In this document: positions 16,922 to 25,261 of the stretch, one piece after another
Layout of the letters: each line of letters starts with the position of its first letter
How positions within the stretch are numbered: position 1 is the first letter of the stretch
Assembly (NCBI RefSeq): GCF_036379515.1
Contig: NZ_DASVGN010000015.1
Span: forward strand, 1 to 64,000
Length of the DNA: 64,000 bases
Origin: Castellaniella sp036379515
GTDB taxonomy: Bacteria; Pseudomonadota; Gammaproteobacteria; Burkholderiales; Burkholderiaceae_B
Reading direction: 5' to 3'
Notes under the pieces: generated by a model
Databases searched by the model: none
Told to the model about the DNA's origin: nothing
What the model saw: the letters and a program-made list of their open reading frames with translations, nothing else
Position numbers and translations under genes: made by a program

Positions 16922-17776
16922 ATGTTTCCCGAACTGATTTCGGCACGGGAACTGCAACGGCCCATCGATACCTTCGTCAATGGGCTGGTTACGCAGTATT
17001 CCGATGTGCTTCGCAAGCTCACCCAGCCTCTGCTGGATTTGCTCATCTGGTCCGACAACCTTCTGCGTCATTCCCCGTGGTGGGCCATCATTGCGGTGGT
17101 CGTCGTCATCGCCTGGCTGGGTAGCCGCAAGTGGCGTTTCAGCCTGGCCATGGGGGGCCTGTTGGCGCTTCTAGGGGCCATCGGTCTGTGGGAACCCTCC
17201 ATGCAGACCCTGTCGCTCATGCTGGTGGCGGTCGCTTTTTCTGTGATGCTGGGCATCCCCATGGGGATCGCCATGGCGAGCGTGCGGTGGGTGCGTGCCG
17301 TCATGATGCCGGTTCTGGATGTGATGCAGACCATGCCCAGTTTCGTCTACCTGATTCCGGTGGTGATGCTGTTCAACCTGGGTAAGTTGGCGGCGCTTTT
17401 TGCGACAGTCATCTATGCGGTGCCGCCCGTCATCCGGCTCACGGATCTTGGCATTCGTCTGGTGGATGCGGAGGTGCTTGAAGCCTCGCGCTCCTTTGGG
17501 GCGAGTCGCACGAGGCAGCTCTTTGGCGTTCAGTTGCCGCTTGCCTTGCCCAATATCATGGCGGGTGTCAACCAGACCACGATGATGGCGTTGGCCATGG
17601 TGGTCATTGCTTCCATGATTGGTGTGCGTGGGCTTGGCTATGAAGTGTTGCAGGGCATCAATCGACTGCAGGTGGGACGAGGTCTGCTGGCAGGCACGGG
17701 CATCGTGATCCTTGCCATCATTTTCGACCGGATTACGCAGCAGTTCGGGCGTCGTCGGCACACGCGGGGGAACTGA
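16922..17776 (+). CDS. ABC transporter permease, glycine-betaine/proline type
   Basis: A 284-residue inner-membrane permease of the ProW/OpuAB type. Hydrophobic segments start near IIAVVVVIAWLGSRKW, and the ATPase-docking EAA loop is visible as LEASRSFGASRTRQLFGVQLPLALPNI. It also has TMPSFVYLIPVVMLF and the C-terminal LAIIFDRITQQFGRRRH. ATG at 16922 lies 11 bases after the binding protein stop; upstream in-frame starts would run into that gene. Confidence 0.92.
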   Translation: MFPELISARELQRPIDTFVNGLVTQYSDVLRKLTQPLLDLLIWSDNLLRHSPWWAIIAVVVVIAWLGSRKWRFSLAMGGLLALLGAIGLWEPSMQTLSLMLVAVAFSVMLGIPMGIAMASVRWVRAVMMPVLDVMQTMPSFVYLIPVVMLFNLGKLAALFATVIYAVPPVIRLTDLGIRLVDAEVLEASRSFGASRTRQLFGVQLPLALPNIMAGVNQTTMMALAMVVIASMIGVRGLGYEVLQGINRLQVGRGLLAGTGIVILAIIFDRITQQFGRRRHTRGN

Positions 17777-17777
17777 T

Positions 17778-18980
17778 ATGAGCAAGATCGAAGTCCACAA
17801 CATTTACAAGATTTTCGGCCCTCGCCCCGAGCGCTGGATGGAGGCCGCGCGCAGTGGTCTGTCCAAGGAGGCCATGCTGCAGCAAGGTGGCCACACGCTG
17901 GGCCTGCGCAATATCAGCATGTCCATCGAGGCGGGGAACATCCATGTCATCATGGGTTTGTCCGGTTCGGGCAAATCGACCCTGATTCGTCACTTTAACC
18001 GCTTGATTGAACCCAGTGCGGGACGGATTCTGGTCGATGGGGTCGATGTCATGGGCCTCAGGCCTCGCGAGCTGGAGAAGTTTCGCCAGCAGAAAATGAG
18101 CATGGTGTTCCAGCGTTTTGGATTGTTGCCACACCGTACGGTGCTGGATAACGTTGCCTATGGGCTTGCCGTGCAGGGTGTGCGCCGTACCGAGCGCACC
18201 CAGCGCGCTCGGCATTGGCTGGATCAGGTCGGGTTGTCGGGGCTCGAGAACCAGTACCCTGATCAGCTTTCAGGGGGCATGCAGCAACGAGTCGGGTTGG
18301 CGCGAGCACTGGCGACCGATGCTGAAATCCTGCTGATGGACGAAGCCTTTTCTGCACTTGATCCGCTGATTCGCCACGAGATGCAGGATCAGCTCCTGGC
18401 GCTGCAGTCGAAGCTGAACAAGACCATCGTCTTCATCACGCACGATCTGGACGAGGCCTTGCGCCTGGGCAATCGCATTGCCATCCTGAAGGACGGCGAG
18501 TTGATCCAGGAAGGGACGCCGGAAGACATCCTGCTCTCGCCCGCCAATGACTACATCGAATCCTTCCTGCAGGACGTCAACCGGGGCAAGGTCTTCAACG
18601 CATCTCATGCCTGTGTCGAGCGTTCGCTGACGCTGACCATGCGCACCCAGCCTGTGCATGCGCTGGAGCGGCTGGTGGCGCGGGGCTACGACTATGTGGC
18701 GGTGCTCGACGGCAAGCGGCTGGCAGGAGTTCTCACGCGGGTCGATGCACGGCGCGCCGTGCAGGAAAGCGCGCGAGACATTTCACGCTATCTGTCCGAT
18801 ATGGCGTCGGTGCCAGCCTCGGCAGGCTTGGACGAGGTTCTGGCGCAGTTGCTGCGCACGCCCGATCCCGTGGCCGTCACCGACGAGCAAGGCGAATTCC
18901 TGGGCGTGCTGTCGCGCAGCAAAGTCGTGGAACTGGTCACGCCGGGCACCGCGACCGAGCCGCCGCAGCAGGCGGCCTGA
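17778..18980 (+). CDS. ABC transporter ATP-binding protein, glycine-betaine/proline type
   Basis: A 400-residue ProV-like ATPase. It carries the ProV-specific N-terminal insertion (FGPRPERWMEAARSGLSKE), Walker A GLSGSGKST, the signature LSGGMQQRVGLARALA, Walker B ILLMDEAFSALDPLIR and the switch His in FITHDLDEAL. The last 120 residues form a CBS-like regulatory region, which in related transporters senses ionic strength. It starts one base after the permease stop (TGATATG), so translation is coupled. Confidence 0.93.
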   Translation: MSKIEVHNIYKIFGPRPERWMEAARSGLSKEAMLQQGGHTLGLRNISMSIEAGNIHVIMGLSGSGKSTLIRHFNRLIEPSAGRILVDGVDVMGLRPRELEKFRQQKMSMVFQRFGLLPHRTVLDNVAYGLAVQGVRRTERTQRARHWLDQVGLSGLENQYPDQLSGGMQQRVGLARALATDAEILLMDEAFSALDPLIRHEMQDQLLALQSKLNKTIVFITHDLDEALRLGNRIAILKDGELIQEGTPEDILLSPANDYIESFLQDVNRGKVFNASHACVERSLTLTMRTQPVHALERLVARGYDYVAVLDGKRLAGVLTRVDARRAVQESARDISRYLSDMASVPASAGLDEVLAQLLRTPDPVAVTDEQGEFLGVLSRSKVVELVTPGTATEPPQQAA

Positions 18981-20753
18981 TCAGTGGGTTGAGCCGCGTT
19001 GTTCTGGCGGGGTGAGGCGCAGCAGGCGAAACATCTCGTGCCGGTCGGGTCCCCTGCGGCCCTGCCAGAGGGCAGGATGGTGTGCGTATTCAGCCGTCCC
19101 ACGCCTCAGGCTGGCCGGGCTGAGCTGCTGCAGCACCAGCGTGCAGCGCGGGTTGAAGTCGAACTTGATGTCGTTGAACACCAGGAACGAGGCCCGTTGG
19201 CCGCTGCCCAGATTCAGGGTGCGTACACATTCGCCGGGCTGGCGGTATTGTGCGAGTGCCTGCGCCAGAGAGGCCGAGACTTCACGGTAGCTGCGGATGT
19301 AATCGAGGACCGGCATCCAGAGTGTGGCCAGCAGCAGCCACGTGGTGATGAGGCCTCCTGCCGAGAGCACGGTGCCGCGCCACAGCCCCTTGGGGTGCTC
19401 ATGCAGCCGCCAGCGCACCAGCAAGATCCACCCCAGGGTACCCAGGATCGCAATGACGGTCGCTGGCCACGCCACGTGGATGTCGTATCCGTGCGTCTGC
19501 AGGCTGATATTCTGGGCAATCTGGTGCGGCCATCCGACCTGAAGTGCGATCCATCCCAGCCACACGGTGGCAGCCGTAAGTGAAAAGCACATCACTGCGA
19601 ACCAGTCCAGTGTGTTCACCACGCCCCGGCGCAACGTGGGCAATGCGAACGCTGCCAGGACCGCGCAGGGGACGGCCAGCATGCTGTATTCAGGCTCGAA
19701 GGGGTCGGCACTGGCCAGCAGCACTAGCGCTGCAGCGGCGAGGAAACCCAGTGGAATGCGGATGTGGGGTGCGCCGAACCAGCCGCGCCAACGCCAGAGT
19801 GACAGAATTGCGAGCGGCCAGGTAGGCCAGAGAAACCAGGGCAGGTCGCGCACGATGCTGCCCCAGGCGCGCGCGTGGGGCAGGCTGAATGCATGGCGGG
19901 TCCAGTGAAGCCAGCTTTCCGTCCAGTAGGGGCCGAACTGCTGGGCCGGAATCCACCACAGAAGAATGAGTGTGGCGCAAATGAGTGCGCTCACCAGCAG
20001 CCATTTACGTTCGCCCGCCAGTAGGCCGCCGGGCAGGAAGATCAGTGGGATGGCCAGCATGGGAGGCAGTGCGCCCAGCCAGCCGCGGGCCAGGAAGGCT
20101 GCACCCAGTGCGACGCCCAGAGTGACGGCGCCTGAGATGGGGCGATCCAGCATGCGGGCGACGGCGTAGTACGCCAGTGCCTGGCAGGCAATGACCGCCG
20201 GAACCTCGGAGGTCTCGTGCATGCGCCAGATGATCCCCACGGTGGCCACGATGAGCAGCAGGGCGGCGTCTGCCAGCATGCGGCCGTAGTCGCGTGCGTC
20301 GGGCTCACCCCCGAAGGGCAAGGCCAGCGGCTGTGCTTCGGCCCGCCGGCCCAGCAGGTAGGTGCCATACCAGATGGACGCGGTGAGGATAGCGAACCAC
20401 AGGATGTTGGGCAGGCGCGACGCGATGATGGCCGCGTCCAGCGGATCGAAGAAGAGCGTCAGGAGCGGACGGAATATTTCGATGCAGGTGGCCCCCACCC
20501 AGGTGATCAGAGGGCCGTCCTGAGCCTGTGCCAGGTGCCCGATCTGTGGCAGCAGCCACGCGTGCGGTTCGCCTGAGAGAGCCGTGAGCATCGTCGCCAG
20601 GCCAGTGACGTCGTCCGTCTTCCAGGGGTCACGGTAGAACAGCCCGGCCAGAATGTAGACCAGCCCGACCGCCATCAGAAACAGCCGCGGCAGCTTGGCC
20701 GCCGCGTTGGCTGTCAGGCGAGCAGGGGTCGAGCGGATGGATTCAGGAAGCAC
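18981..20753 (-). CDS. GT39-type glycosyltransferase / ArnT-like integral membrane protein
   Basis: A 590-residue polytopic inner-membrane protein with about ten hydrophobic segments. RDPWKTDDVTGLATM near residue 42 and the periplasmic loop that follows match the conserved acidic motif of polyprenyl-phosphate sugar transferases (ArnT/PMT family), which move a sugar from a lipid carrier onto lipid A, LPS or protein. WRMHETSEVPAVIACQALAYYAVAR follows. The gene ends one base after the ABC ATPase stop, on the opposite strand. No lipid A modification operon is adjacent, so the acceptor is unknown. Confidence 0.75.
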   Translation of the reverse strand: MLPESIRSTPARLTANAAAKLPRLFLMAVGLVYILAGLFYRDPWKTDDVTGLATMLTALSGEPHAWLLPQIGHLAQAQDGPLITWVGATCIEIFRPLLTLFFDPLDAAIIASRLPNILWFAILTASIWYGTYLLGRRAEAQPLALPFGGEPDARDYGRMLADAALLLIVATVGIIWRMHETSEVPAVIACQALAYYAVARMLDRPISGAVTLGVALGAAFLARGWLGALPPMLAIPLIFLPGGLLAGERKWLLVSALICATLILLWWIPAQQFGPYWTESWLHWTRHAFSLPHARAWGSIVRDLPWFLWPTWPLAILSLWRWRGWFGAPHIRIPLGFLAAAALVLLASADPFEPEYSMLAVPCAVLAAFALPTLRRGVVNTLDWFAVMCFSLTAATVWLGWIALQVGWPHQIAQNISLQTHGYDIHVAWPATVIAILGTLGWILLVRWRLHEHPKGLWRGTVLSAGGLITTWLLLATLWMPVLDYIRSYREVSASLAQALAQYRQPGECVRTLNLGSGQRASFLVFNDIKFDFNPRCTLVLQQLSPASLRRGTAEYAHHPALWQGRRGPDRHEMFRLLRLTPPEQRGSTH

Positions 20754-20796
20754 GGGTCAGTAGTCTGGTCGATCGGGTCGAAACCCATGTTAAATG

Positions 20797-20826
20797 AAAA
20801 GAGGCAGCCTGCAGGCTGCCTCTTTT
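20797..20826. terminator. 30-bp palindromic terminator
   Basis: AAAAGAGGCAGCCTG followed at once by its exact complement forms a perfect 30-bp palindrome with A and T runs at its ends. It lies between rpmE2 and the GT39 gene, both on the minus strand, and should end the L31 transcript. Confidence 0.85.
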
Positions 20827-20872
20827 GCGCGAAGGGTGCGGCCGGTGCCGCAGCCACCTGGGATCGCGCTGA

Positions 20873-21133
20873 TTACTTCTTGACTGTGCCGGCCGTGCGG
20901 GCAAAGCGCGCGCGGAATTTCTCCACACGGCCCGTTTCGACGATACGCGTCTGGGCACCGGTATAGAACGGATGCGATTCAGAAGTGACATCGCACTTGA
21001 AAAGCGGGTAGCTCTTGCCGTCGATTTCGGTGGTTTCACGCGAAGCCAAGGCCGAACGCGAAATGAACTTGTGACCGGTTTGCAGATCGAGGAACACGAC
21101 CTCGCGGTATTCCGGGTGGATGCCTTCTTTCAT
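20873..21133 (-). CDS. rpmE2: 50S ribosomal protein L31 type B
   Basis: An 86-residue ribosomal protein beginning MKEGIHPEYREVVFLDL and containing SESHPFYTGAQTRIVETGRVEKFRARF. It lacks the zinc Cys pairs of type A L31, so it is the zinc-independent form. In many bacteria this form replaces the zinc-binding one under zinc limitation; here there is no visible Zur site. A 30-bp palindromic terminator follows. Confidence 0.96.
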   Translation of the reverse strand: MKEGIHPEYREVVFLDLQTGHKFISRSALASRETTEIDGKSYPLFKCDVTSESHPFYTGAQTRIVETGRVEKFRARFARTAGTVKK

Positions 21134-21313
21134 GGTGAAATCCGTAAAGTTTTGGGGTCGCCGGCCAGAAGCTCATTGCAGTACTCTTATTGTCGTACCT
21201 AAGCCCTGACTACGTATCCAGATTGAGCCCGCCATTTTATGATGGTTTCGGGGTGCATGCAAACTTTACGCGCACAAGACCGTGTACCGGCTACCTTTCA
21301 GGCAATGGGGGAG

Positions 21314-21979
21314 TCACTCGCGCAGGGGATCGGCGGCAAGAATCCTGCGCCGGCGCAGCGAGCTGAGGTGGGCTTGCATCGCTCGCGTGGCCGCTTCTTT
21401 GTCGCCGCGTCGAATAGCGTCGTAGATGGCCTCGTGCTCCTGGTGCGTGTGCTGCACGTCGTCGGTAGCCCTGAGCTGCAGGTGCCACAGGCGTCCCGAG
21501 CGTTCGTGCAATGGGCGGATGACTTCGGCAAGCACTGGGTTGCCAGAGGCCATGGCAATCGTCCCGTGGAATTCGTGATCGATCTCCATCTGCCGCTGGC
21601 GGTGATGCAAATCGCTGATGGCTGCCGATTCGTCCAGCAGGGTGCGCAACCGTTCAACCTGTTTCGGCGTAGCACGCTCGGCCGCGAGAGCGGCCACGCC
21701 GGGCTCCACCGTCCAGCGGGCTTCAAGCACCTGCAGGATTTCATTCATGGATTCGGGGCGGATCAGCAAGCCCTTGCGAGGAATGATGTCCAGCAGCCCG
21801 TCGAGCATGAGCCGATGTACTGCCTGATGCACGGGGGTGCGCCCCATGTCGAGCATCTTGCATATTTCCATCTCATTCAAGAACTCTCCGGGGCGGAACT
21901 CCAGCCGCAGAATGCGGGACTTGATCTGATCGTAGGCCTGCTCCGAGAGCGGGGCCTTGCTTGCGCGAGCGGTGGTCAT
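21314..21979 (-). CDS. GntR-family regulator with FCD domain
   Basis: A 221-residue transcription factor. Residues 11-77 hold the GntR winged helix (LSEQAYDQIKSRILRLEFRPGEFLNEMEICKMLDMGRTPVHQAVHRL). Residues 85-205 are an FCD effector domain; acidic and His residues (DHEFHGTIA, RPLHERSGRLWH, QEHEAIYDAI) fit the metal site of that fold. It is transcribed away from the ABC/catabolic operon starting at 22104, with 124 bases between, so it most likely controls that operon and responds to a carboxylate substrate or intermediate. Confidence 0.92.
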   Translation of the reverse strand: MTTARASKAPLSEQAYDQIKSRILRLEFRPGEFLNEMEICKMLDMGRTPVHQAVHRLMLDGLLDIIPRKGLLIRPESMNEILQVLEARWTVEPGVAALAAERATPKQVERLRTLLDESAAISDLHHRQRQMEIDHEFHGTIAMASGNPVLAEVIRPLHERSGRLWHLQLRATDDVQHTHQEHEAIYDAIRRGDKEAATRAMQAHLSSLRRRRILAADPLRE

Positions 21980-22025
21980 AGGTTCCTGTTCACTGGCTGA
22001 CTCCTTTTGTTAATTTTAATCGGTA

Positions 22026-22058
22026 TTGCATTCGTGTGATATATCATGTAATGTATCA
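22026..22058 (+). promoter_or_regulatory. Promoter with operator-like palindrome of the aromatic-uptake operon
   Basis: TTGCAT (22026-22031), a 17-base spacer and TAATGT (22049-22054) form a candidate promoter. The spacer contains the palindrome TGATATATCA (22037-22046), and TGATA at 22037 also pairs with TATCA at 22054-22058. GntR/FCD proteins bind short AT-rich palindromes, so this is a likely operator of the divergent regulator. Confidence 0.5.
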
Positions 22059-22103
22059 GTGAGAGAGGACACCAGATCCATTCATCGCCACGGAGACAAG
22101 CGA

Positions 22104-23159
22104 ATGTTCGAATTTTTCAAATTGGCCCATCGGCCACTGCGTCAATGGGGCACGGCCCTCGCCATGGCCGGGCTGGTAGGCGCCACGACCTTTGTTCCGC
22201 TGCCGGCCGCGGCGGCCGGCAACCAGCTCACAGACGTGACCTTCATGCTCGACTTCAGCGCCATGGGGCGTCATGCACCCTGGTACGTGGCACTCGACAA
22301 GGGCTATTTCAAGCAGGCAGGCCTGAACGTGAAGATCGTCCCAGGGCAGGGCACGGCACAGTCGCTGCAGGCATTGGAAGCAGGCGTGGCGCAGTTCGCC
22401 TTTTCCGATCCGACCTCGCTGGTGCTGGGGCGTGCGCGAGGCGTGTCGTCAGGCGTCTTCGTTGAAATGAACTACCAGAAGGCGCCTTATGCCGTGTTTT
22501 CTTTGAAGGACGGTGCCAACGTCACGCACCTGTCGCAGTTCAAGGGGCTGACGATCGCCAGCAGTTCTGACAGCATGACGCCGCGCATCATTCAGGGGCT
22601 GATGGCGCAACGGGGCATGGATCCATCCGCTGTCAAATTCACCAACGTGGCAGGTTCTGCCCGCCCGGGGGTCTTGCTCAGTGGCAAAGTGCCGGCCATC
22701 GAGACCTTTGTTTTTGGGCAAGTGGGTATGGAGCGTAGCGCCAAGCCGGGTAATTTGCGTACGTTCCTGCTGGCCGATCATGGCCTGACCCTGTATTCGG
22801 ATGGGGTGCTGGTCAAGCAAGACTACCTGAAGGCGCATCCCAAGATCGTCAAAGCCTTTGTCTCGGCATCCCTCAAGGGATGGCACGATGCCTTGTCCAA
22901 CATGGACGAGGCTGCGCGTATCGAGCAAAAGTACGTGCCCTCACTCAATCGCGAGGTCATCGTGGGTGAGCTCAAGCTGCTCAAGAAGATGGCGGTCATC
23001 CCAGTCACCAAAGAAAAGGGCCTGGGCTATATCGACCCGGCCCGGATGAAAGAGTCGGTGGATTTCGTGGTCAAGTACGTGGGCATAGAAGGCACTGCGC
23101 CCATGGCCAAGGATCTCTATACGAACGAATTCATCCCGAACCCTCCGGTGATGCCGTGA
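22104..23159 (+). CDS. ABC transporter substrate-binding protein, NMT1/SsuA/ThiY type
   Basis: A 351-residue periplasmic binding protein. It has a signal peptide (LAMAGLVGATTFVPLPAAAAG, ending near residue 40), then DVTFMLDFSAMGRHAPWYVALDKGYFKQAGLNVKIVPGQGT, the signature of the ThiY/NMT1 branch, which binds sulfonates, pyrimidine precursors, nitriles and aromatic acids. ATG at 22104 follows CGGAGAC. It is the first gene of the nine-gene operon; the ATPase gene overlaps its stop by 4 bases (GTGA). Ligand unknown; the enzymes downstream suggest an aromatic compound. Confidence 0.9.
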   Translation: MFEFFKLAHRPLRQWGTALAMAGLVGATTFVPLPAAAAGNQLTDVTFMLDFSAMGRHAPWYVALDKGYFKQAGLNVKIVPGQGTAQSLQALEAGVAQFAFSDPTSLVLGRARGVSSGVFVEMNYQKAPYAVFSLKDGANVTHLSQFKGLTIASSSDSMTPRIIQGLMAQRGMDPSAVKFTNVAGSARPGVLLSGKVPAIETFVFGQVGMERSAKPGNLRTFLLADHGLTLYSDGVLVKQDYLKAHPKIVKAFVSASLKGWHDALSNMDEAARIEQKYVPSLNREVIVGELKLLKKMAVIPVTKEKGLGYIDPARMKESVDFVVKYVGIEGTAPMAKDLYTNEFIPNPPVMP

Positions 23160-23977
23160 GATCAGGGTTTCTCAAGTTGGCCGCCTCGAATCCCTCTGTA
23201 TTGGCGGACCGTGCTGCGTTCGGCGTCATCGACAAGGTGCGCATGGTGTATCCGCAGCGCGCTGGATCGCCACCGGTGGTAGCGATCGACGAGGCGTCCT
23301 TTTCCTTCCGGGATGGCGAGTTTGTCTCCTTGCTCGGGCCCAGCGGCTGTGGCAAGACTACCTTGTTGCGCATCGTGGCGGGGTTGGTGGACAAAACGGC
23401 TGGCTCAGTCCAGGTAGGGGGGCACGAAGTAACGGGGCCACGCCGTGATTTTGGCTTTGTGTTTCAGTCCTTGAACCTTTTGCCCTGGCGTTCGGTGCTC
23501 AAGAATGTCCTGCTGCCCATGGAAATCAGTGGACGTTGTGACCATGCCGCTGTCCGACGGGCGGAAGAATTGCTGGATCTGGTGGGGCTGAGCGGTTTTG
23601 GCAAATCTCGCCCCCATCAGCTCTCCGGGGGCATGCAGCAACGCGTGGCTCTGTGCCGGGCCTTGATTCACAAGCCCGATCTGCTGCTCATGGACGAGCC
23701 CTTCGGGGCGCTGGACGAGCTGACGCGCATGGAAATGCACGATCTGCTGCTGAAAATTCGAGCTGAAACCAAAACCAGCGTGATCTTCGTGACGCACAGC
23801 ATTTCCGAAGCCGTGTACCTGTCAGACCAGGTAGTGATCTTCAGCAAGCGTCCCGCCCGCATCGTGGAGCATCTGGACGTTCCGCTGCCCTATCCCCGCG
23901 ACGTGCACGTTCGTTACACCCCTGAATTCACGCAACTCGAACGGCAGGCCAGTGAGGCGCTGGGGGTATTCAAATGA
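23156..23977 (+). CDS. ABC transporter ATP-binding protein, SsuB/TauB type
   Basis: A 273-residue ATPase. Walker A is GPSGCGKTTLLRIVAG, the Q-loop FVFQSLNLLPWR, the signature LSGGMQQRVALCRALI, Walker B LLLMDEPFGALDELTR and the switch FVTHSISEAVYLSDQV. It starts with GTG whose last bases are the TGA of the binding-protein gene, and its own stop overlaps the permease ATG by 4 bases, so all three importer genes are coupled. Confidence 0.95.
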   Translation: MRSGFLKLAASNPSVLADRAAFGVIDKVRMVYPQRAGSPPVVAIDEASFSFRDGEFVSLLGPSGCGKTTLLRIVAGLVDKTAGSVQVGGHEVTGPRRDFGFVFQSLNLLPWRSVLKNVLLPMEISGRCDHAAVRRAEELLDLVGLSGFGKSRPHQLSGGMQQRVALCRALIHKPDLLLMDEPFGALDELTRMEMHDLLLKIRAETKTSVIFVTHSISEAVYLSDQVVIFSKRPARIVEHLDVPLPYPRDVHVRYTPEFTQLERQASEALGVFK

Positions 23978-24747
23978 ATCGCGCATCGGCAAAGCGGTAT
24001 GGCTATCCCTTGGTGGGGGCTCTGTTCCTGCTGCTGGTGTGGCACTTTAGTGTCAGGATTTTTGGGTTGCCTCCGGTGGTGCTTCCGACGCCGGAGCAAG
24101 TGTTCGATGCGTTCCTGAACCAGAGAATGCTCTTGCTGGATCAGGGCTGGATCACGCTTAAGGAATGCATTTATGGATTCGTCCTGGCGTTCGTGACGGG
24201 CGTCCCCATTGCCGTGGCCATCGCGGGCTCCAAGCTCCTGAACCAGGCGTTCTACCCGTTGCTGATTGCCATGCAGTCGGTGCCCAAGATTGCCCTGGCA
24301 CCCATTGTGCTGGTGTGGTTTGGGATCGGTATCGAGTCCAAGCTGGTCATCGTCTGGCTGGTGGCGTTCTTCCCGATCGTCGTGGACACGTCGGCAGGCT
24401 TGCGGGCGACGCCCAAGGCCTACATTGAACTCGCGCATTCTCTGCAATCCAGCCCCTTGCAGCTCTTTTGCAAATTCCAGTTCCCGTCATCCCTGCCTTT
24501 CATTCTGTCGGGCTCCAAGGTGGCCATCACGTTGGCGGTCATTGGTGCGGTCATCGCCGAGTTCGTGGGCTCGAATCAAGGACTGGGCAACCTGCTGCTG
24601 GCGGCCAATTCCCAACTCAATACGCCGCTCGCGTTTGCAGCCCTGTTTGCGCTGGCGTTTCTGGGCATCGTTTTGTATGGCGTGGTCGTGCTGGCCGAGA
24701 CCCTGCTGGAACCCTGGTTGCCAGCCGATTCGACCTCGGCCGCCTGA
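23974..24747 (+). CDS. ABC transporter permease, SsuC/TauC type
   Basis: A 257-residue inner-membrane permease with six or so membrane segments. FAFVTGVPIAVAIAGSKLL, QSVPKIALAPIVLVWFGIGIESK and the EAA-like loop SLQSSPLQLFCKFQFPSSLPFILSG are typical of the BPD_transp_1 family. It overlaps the ATPase by 4 bases (ATGA) and completes the importer. Confidence 0.93.
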   Translation: MNRASAKRYGYPLVGALFLLLVWHFSVRIFGLPPVVLPTPEQVFDAFLNQRMLLLDQGWITLKECIYGFVLAFVTGVPIAVAIAGSKLLNQAFYPLLIAMQSVPKIALAPIVLVWFGIGIESKLVIVWLVAFFPIVVDTSAGLRATPKAYIELAHSLQSSPLQLFCKFQFPSSLPFILSGSKVAITLAVIGAVIAEFVGSNQGLGNLLLAANSQLNTPLAFAALFALAFLGIVLYGVVVLAETLLEPWLPADSTSAA

Positions 24748-24814
24748 TGTAGGCGGGTTGAGGTCGTCTTCTGAAATCCTGGATATCGTTGATTGCTGGA
24801 GTAGGACATAGAAC

Positions 24815-25249
24815 ATGACGGAAGAAAGCAAAGGCCACACGGTAGCCTCCGGTTCTGCGGCCCCGGACGTGACCAATCTGGTCGAAATTCTGATTCAGAG
24901 CCAGGACATGCCGTGGCGCGAAAAATCGCTCAAAGGCATTGCCGAAAAAATGCTGTGGCGCGACGAGGCTACAGGCGCGTCGGTCGCCTTGATTCGTTTT
25001 GACAAAGGAGCTGGCATTCCGGCACCGCATTCGCATGCCTCGAACCAGTCCATGTTCTGCCTCAAGGGGCGGTACGAATACCTGAAGACAGGCGTAGTCC
25101 TCACGCAGGGCTGTTTCTACCTGAATCCCAAGGGGCTGGTGCATGGTCCAACCTACGCGCACGAAGAAACCATCGTGCTGGAAATCTACGACGGGCCGCA
25201 TTATCCGCAGGTACCTGATTGGTACACGGATGAGCGCGATGCGCACTGA
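24815..25249 (+). CDS. Cupin-domain protein, dioxygenase-like
   Basis: A 144-residue single-domain cupin. The first cupin motif is PAPHSHASNQSMFCLKGRYEY with two His, and the second is the Pro-Lys-Gly-Leu-Val-His-Gly stretch, so a metal site is likely. The form resembles ChrR-like cupins and dihydroxyacetophenone-type dioxygenases. It is the first gene after the importer, 67 bases downstream, and leads the enzyme block. It may act on a ring compound or keto acid; not certain to be an enzyme. Confidence 0.75.
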   Translation: MTEESKGHTVASGSAAPDVTNLVEILIQSQDMPWREKSLKGIAEKMLWRDEATGASVALIRFDKGAGIPAPHSHASNQSMFCLKGRYEYLKTGVVLTQGCFYLNPKGLVHGPTYAHEETIVLEIYDGPHYPQVPDWYTDERDAH

Positions 25250-25261
25250 GGCGGAAGGGTT

